The notes under the pieces are model-generated. The model ran no database searches, was not told the origin of the DNA, and worked only from the letters and a program-made list of their open reading frames with translations. The position numbers and the translations under genes were made by a program. A stretch of DNA of 64,000 nt, from assembly GCF_014647495.1 (NCBI RefSeq), contig NZ_BMPH01000013.1, positions 1 through 64,000 of the forward strand, written 5' to 3'. Origin of the DNA: Glutamicibacter protophormiae (lineage in GTDB: Bacteria > Actinomycetota > Actinomycetes > Actinomycetales > Micrococcaceae). Of this stretch, positions 61,490 through 64,000 are shown piece after piece; within the stretch, counting starts at the first letter, position 1; the number at the start of each line of letters is the position of its first letter.

Positions 61490-62047
61490 TTAGCCGTAGG
61501 TGTCCCGGGGGCCGCGACCGGCCACCGATCTCAAACCGTGGCGCCACGAAGGTGCGTTCGGACCGATCACCCGGATGACCGTCACGATGCCCGGACCGAG
61601 CTCGGCGTCGAACTTCTTCAGCAGCTGGTGGCTCAGCAGCCGCAGCTGCGTGGCCCATGACGTGGAATCGCAGCGGACCACCACCACGGTGTCCTCGAAA
61701 GACTCCGGACGGCAGTGCTTTGCGATGTTCTCGCCGACCAGCTCGTTCCAGCGGCCGAGCACCGATCCGACGGCCACTTGGGTGCTCCAGCCGCGTGATT
61801 TGGACATTCTGGCCACCACGGCGCCGATGGACCGCGGGTCGCGGGGAGCATCGTCGTCTATCGTTTTCTTGCCTGCGCCCGGCGTATTGCGGGAGTTCTG
61901 GCGTTTGCGCACCTTGGCCAAGCGTGCCGCGTCCAGACGCGAATCGCCGCGTTCCTCGGCGAGCTTGCGCATGCGGTTGAGCAACGCCCTGGCGGCGTCG
62001 ATTTCCGGATCCATGCGATGCTCGTCGTCGAAATTCTGGCTAGGCAT
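61490..62047 (-). CDS. DciA-type helicase loader (DUF721)
   Basis: 185 residues from the ATG at 62047, which overlaps the recF stop by eight bases. Basic, disordered N-terminal half with Arg/Lys clusters, then the DUF721 domain (~85-165, VGSVLGRWNELVGENIAKHCRPESFEDTVVVVRCDSTSWATQLRLL). DciA proteins assist DnaB helicase loading in bacteria lacking DnaC. Sits between recF and gyrB as in mycobacteria (Rv0004 position). Confidence 0.92.
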   Translation of the reverse strand: MPSQNFDDEHRMDPEIDAARALLNRMRKLAEERGDSRLDAARLAKVRKRQNSRNTPGAGKKTIDDDAPRDPRSIGAVVARMSKSRGWSTQVAVGSVLGRWNELVGENIAKHCRPESFEDTVVVVRCDSTSWATQLRLLSHQLLKKFDAELGPGIVTVIRVIGPNAPSWRHGLRSVAGRGPRDTYG

Positions 62048-63203
62048 CGACAACCTGCCCAGGGGAGACCTGGAAGAAATGCCCCTTCAAAGCCTCGGGA
62101 ACGTCTTCTACCACGGCGGCGGTGACCAGCACCTGTTCGGCTCCAGCGACAATATGGGCCAGGCGGTTGCGGCGGGTTGCGTCCAGCTCGGCGAAAACAT
62201 CGTCCAGGATCAAGATCGGCCCGGAGCCCGGACGGGGGTCGTCGTCGCCGAAGACGCGGTAGGCCGCCAAACGCAGCGACAGCGCAAAGGACCAGGTTTC
62301 GCCGTGCGAGGCGTAGCCCTTAGCCGGTGCCGCGCCAAGGGTCAGGACCAGATCGTCACGGTGCGGGCCGAACAGGGAAATGCCTCGATCCAGCTCGCGG
62401 GAACGATTCGCTTCGATCGCAGTCAGCAGCAATTCCTGGATTTCTTCCTGTCCAAGGGTCTCGAGATCCCGGGCCGGCAGGCTGGCATCATCCACTTCTC
62501 CCTCGAGCGATGAACGATATACCGCGCTGGCTTCCTTCGCGCCGTCGGCAAGATCCGCATAAGCGGCCTGCATGTAGGGACGCAGCAGCGACAGGACGTT
62601 GAGCCTGCCGCGGATCAGTCGCGCTCCGCAGGCTGCCAGCTGCAAGTCCCACGCCTGCAGCGTGTTTTCCTGCGAGGTAGTCGGCTTGGACTTCCCGCGG
62701 ATCGACTTGAGCAGCGCGTTGCGCTGCTTCACAATGCGTTCGTAGTCGTTTTTGGTCCCGGCTTCGACAGGGCGCAGGGTCACCAGCAATTCATCGAGGA
62801 ACCGGCGGCGGTTCGAGGGATCGCCCTTGATCAAGGCCAAATCCTCCGGCGCAAAGAGCACGGTGCGCACCATGCCAAGGATTTCCCGGGCACGCACCGG
62901 ATTCGCGCGATTGATGCGAGCTCGGTTGATCTTTCCGCTGGTGATCTCCACTTCGAGCTGCGTCTGCTGGTTTCCTCGATGCAGCGTGCCTCGGATCAAC
63001 GCGCGTTCGGCACCAAAATTTAATAGCGGTGCATCATTGCTGACCCGATGGGAGGCAAGATTCGCCAGATAACCAATGGATTCGACGATGTTGGTCTTGC
63101 CCACGCCGTTAGGCCCCACCAGGACGTTGATCCCCGGGACAAGGTGCACGTCGGCTTGCGCATACGAGCGGAAGCTCGTGAGTGAAAGCTGCGAGATATA
63201 CAC
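62040..63203 (-). CDS. recF: DNA recombination/repair protein RecF
   Basis: 387 residues from the GTG at 63203, with AGGA upstream. Walker A GPNGVGKTN at residues 30-38 after YISQLSLTSFRSY; signature loop around GPHRDDL and Walker B in PILILDDVFAELD. It loads RecA at single-strand gaps with RecO/RecR. Longer in-frame reading upstream overlaps the dnaN hairpin and is not used. Confidence 0.97.
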   Translation of the reverse strand: MYISQLSLTSFRSYAQADVHLVPGINVLVGPNGVGKTNIVESIGYLANLASHRVSNDAPLLNFGAERALIRGTLHRGNQQTQLEVEITSGKINRARINRANPVRAREILGMVRTVLFAPEDLALIKGDPSNRRRFLDELLVTLRPVEAGTKNDYERIVKQRNALLKSIRGKSKPTTSQENTLQAWDLQLAACGARLIRGRLNVLSLLRPYMQAAYADLADGAKEASAVYRSSLEGEVDDASLPARDLETLGQEEIQELLLTAIEANRSRELDRGISLFGPHRDDLVLTLGAAPAKGYASHGETWSFALSLRLAAYRVFGDDDPRPGSGPILILDDVFAELDATRRNRLAHIVAGAEQVLVTAAVVEDVPEALKGHFFQVSPGQVVDA

Positions 63204-63224
63204 CGGAATCCTGACACGAAGAAG

Positions 63225-63250
63225 CGGTGGGTGGCAGCTGCCACCCACCG
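63225..63250. terminator. Perfect 26-base palindrome between dnaN and recF
   Basis: CGGTGGGTGGCAG and its exact complement meet with no spacer (63225-63250), 8 bases after the dnaN stop and 21 bases before the recF start. It can form a long hairpin in the transcript; a T run does not follow on the minus strand. Probably partial termination or mRNA processing. Confidence 0.6.
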
Positions 63251-63258
63251 AAAAATTG

Positions 63259-64000
63259 TTAGTTGGAGTTCGGCAGGCGAACTGGCATGACCAGATAGCG
63301 GTACTGGTCCTGGTCTTCCTCATCCAGCTTTTCCTGCCCGGTCAACATTGCCGGTTTGGGTGCGCTGGTGAAGGAGAAACGAACGAAATCGGTGTTAAAG
63401 GAGTTCAGGCCTTCGGAGAGGAATGTCGGGTTGAATGCCACCACGATGTCTTCGCCGCGCAGGGCTGCAACAATGGCTTCTTCCGCCTGGGCATCCTCGC
63501 CGGTACCGGCATCCAAGGTCAGCTGTCCATCCGTGAATGCCATGCGTACCGGGGTATTTCGCTCGGCCACCACCGAGACGCGGCGCACGGCTTCAATCAA
63601 TTCACTGGTACGAACCGTGGCATGGATTGGGGTGTCGCTGGGGAACAAGGAACGGATCTTCGGGTATTCACCATTGATCAGCAATGAAGTGGTGCGACGG
63701 TTCGCACTCTCGAAACCAATCATTTCGCCGTTCTTGCTGATGGCAAGTTTGAGTTCACCCGAGCTCGAGAGGGTCTTGGCCACTTCACTGAGTGTTTTTG
63801 CCTTGATCAAGAACGACGTAGAGATTTCTGATTGGTTCGGAGTCCAGTTGAGTTCACGCATGGCCAGCCGGTAACGGTCGGTAGCGAGGAAGGTGATGAG
63901 ATCGTTTTCGATCTCGACCTTGATACCGGTCAGTACCGGGAGAGTGTCATCTTTCGATGCAGCCACGATGACCTGCGAAACGGATTCTGCGAATGCCTGC
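63259..64000 (-). CDS. dnaN: DNA polymerase III beta sliding clamp, 3' part
   Basis: The last ~246 codons; the 5' part lies beyond the window, and the frame is open to the last base (reading FAESVSQVIVAASKDDTLPVLTGI at the edge). Domains II and III of the clamp are present (FLATDRYRLAMREL, GEYPKIRSLFPSDTP, LSEGLNSFNTDFVRFSF), ending in the conserved YRYLVMPVRL. It encircles DNA as processivity factor. dnaA and the usual oriC should follow beyond position 64000. Confidence 0.97.
   Translation of the reverse strand, partial: QAFAESVSQVIVAASKDDTLPVLTGIKVEIENDLITFLATDRYRLAMRELNWTPNQSEISTSFLIKAKTLSEVAKTLSSSGELKLAISKNGEMIGFESANRRTTSLLINGEYPKIRSLFPSDTPIHATVRTSELIEAVRRVSVVAERNTPVRMAFTDGQLTLDAGTGEDAQAEEAIVAALRGEDIVVAFNPTFLSEGLNSFNTDFVRFSFTSAPKPAMLTGQEKLDEEDQDQYRYLVMPVRLPNSN

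Overview
The window is GC-rich chromosomal DNA from an actinobacterium, most likely a member of the Micrococcaceae (Arthrobacter / Glutamicibacter-like). The evidence is the conserved order near the replication origin: dnaN-recF-dciA-gyrB-gyrA-DUF3566-tRNA-Ile-DLW39-tRNA-Ala, then ppiA, rhomboid, crgA, sortase, trpG, pknB-pknA-pbpA-rodA-pstP-fhaB-fhaA and tRNA-Leu. Mycobacterium has nearly the same order. The right edge stops inside dnaN, so dnaA and the usual dnaA-dnaN origin should lie just beyond it.

Layout. 1-15.6 kb is a metabolic and transport mosaic: Cof-type phosphatase, serS, lipid kinase, pheA with a rhodanese, amidase, peptide (POT) transporter, a DUF4190/DUF2975/XRE cassette, pgm, amino-acid permease, aldehyde dehydrogenase, and a membrane protein co-transcribed with a YtrA-type GntR regulator. 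15.7-20 kb is a thiamine operon (TPP riboswitch, thiM, thiE, thiD-tenA fusion, NCS2 permease). 20-24.8 kb carries a sugar MFS transporter and a fused HAD/GH65 disaccharide phosphorylase. 24.8-35.7 kb holds a degenerate phosphotransferase, a tight minus-strand run (LysR-type ligand-binding protein, enoyl-CoA hydratase, esterase, sugar kinase, phosphatase, glycerophosphodiesterase), a universal stress protein, a dienelactone hydrolase, a nucleoside hydrolase with its divergent LacI regulator, and a frameshifted Pr6Pr membrane gene.

35.8-47.6 kb is the cell-envelope and division signalling region: tRNA-Leu, the fhaA-fhaB-pstP-rodA-pbpA-pknA-pknB operon, trpG/pabA, a class E sortase and crgA. 47.6-49.6 kb has two exporters under dedicated control: an SMR guanidinium exporter behind a guanidine-III riboswitch, and lysE with lysG. 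49.6-50.08 kb is a roughly 480-bp non-coding, AT-rich segment packed with DnaA boxes and four copies of GTTATTAACA. 50-55.2 kb has rhomboid protease, ppiA, two transporters and a glycosyltransferase. 55.2-64 kb has two tandem tRNA-Ala genes, a 39-codon DLW-39 gene, tRNA-Ile, and the gyrase/recF/dnaN set.

The most interesting items are the DnaA-box/10-mer array well away from dnaN, the guanidine-III riboswitch driving an SMR protein in which the conserved Tyr59 is Cys, a near-palindromic operator ahead of the GntR operon, a phosphotransferase-fold protein without catalytic residues, and a recurrent layout in which convergent genes share a CTAG double stop.
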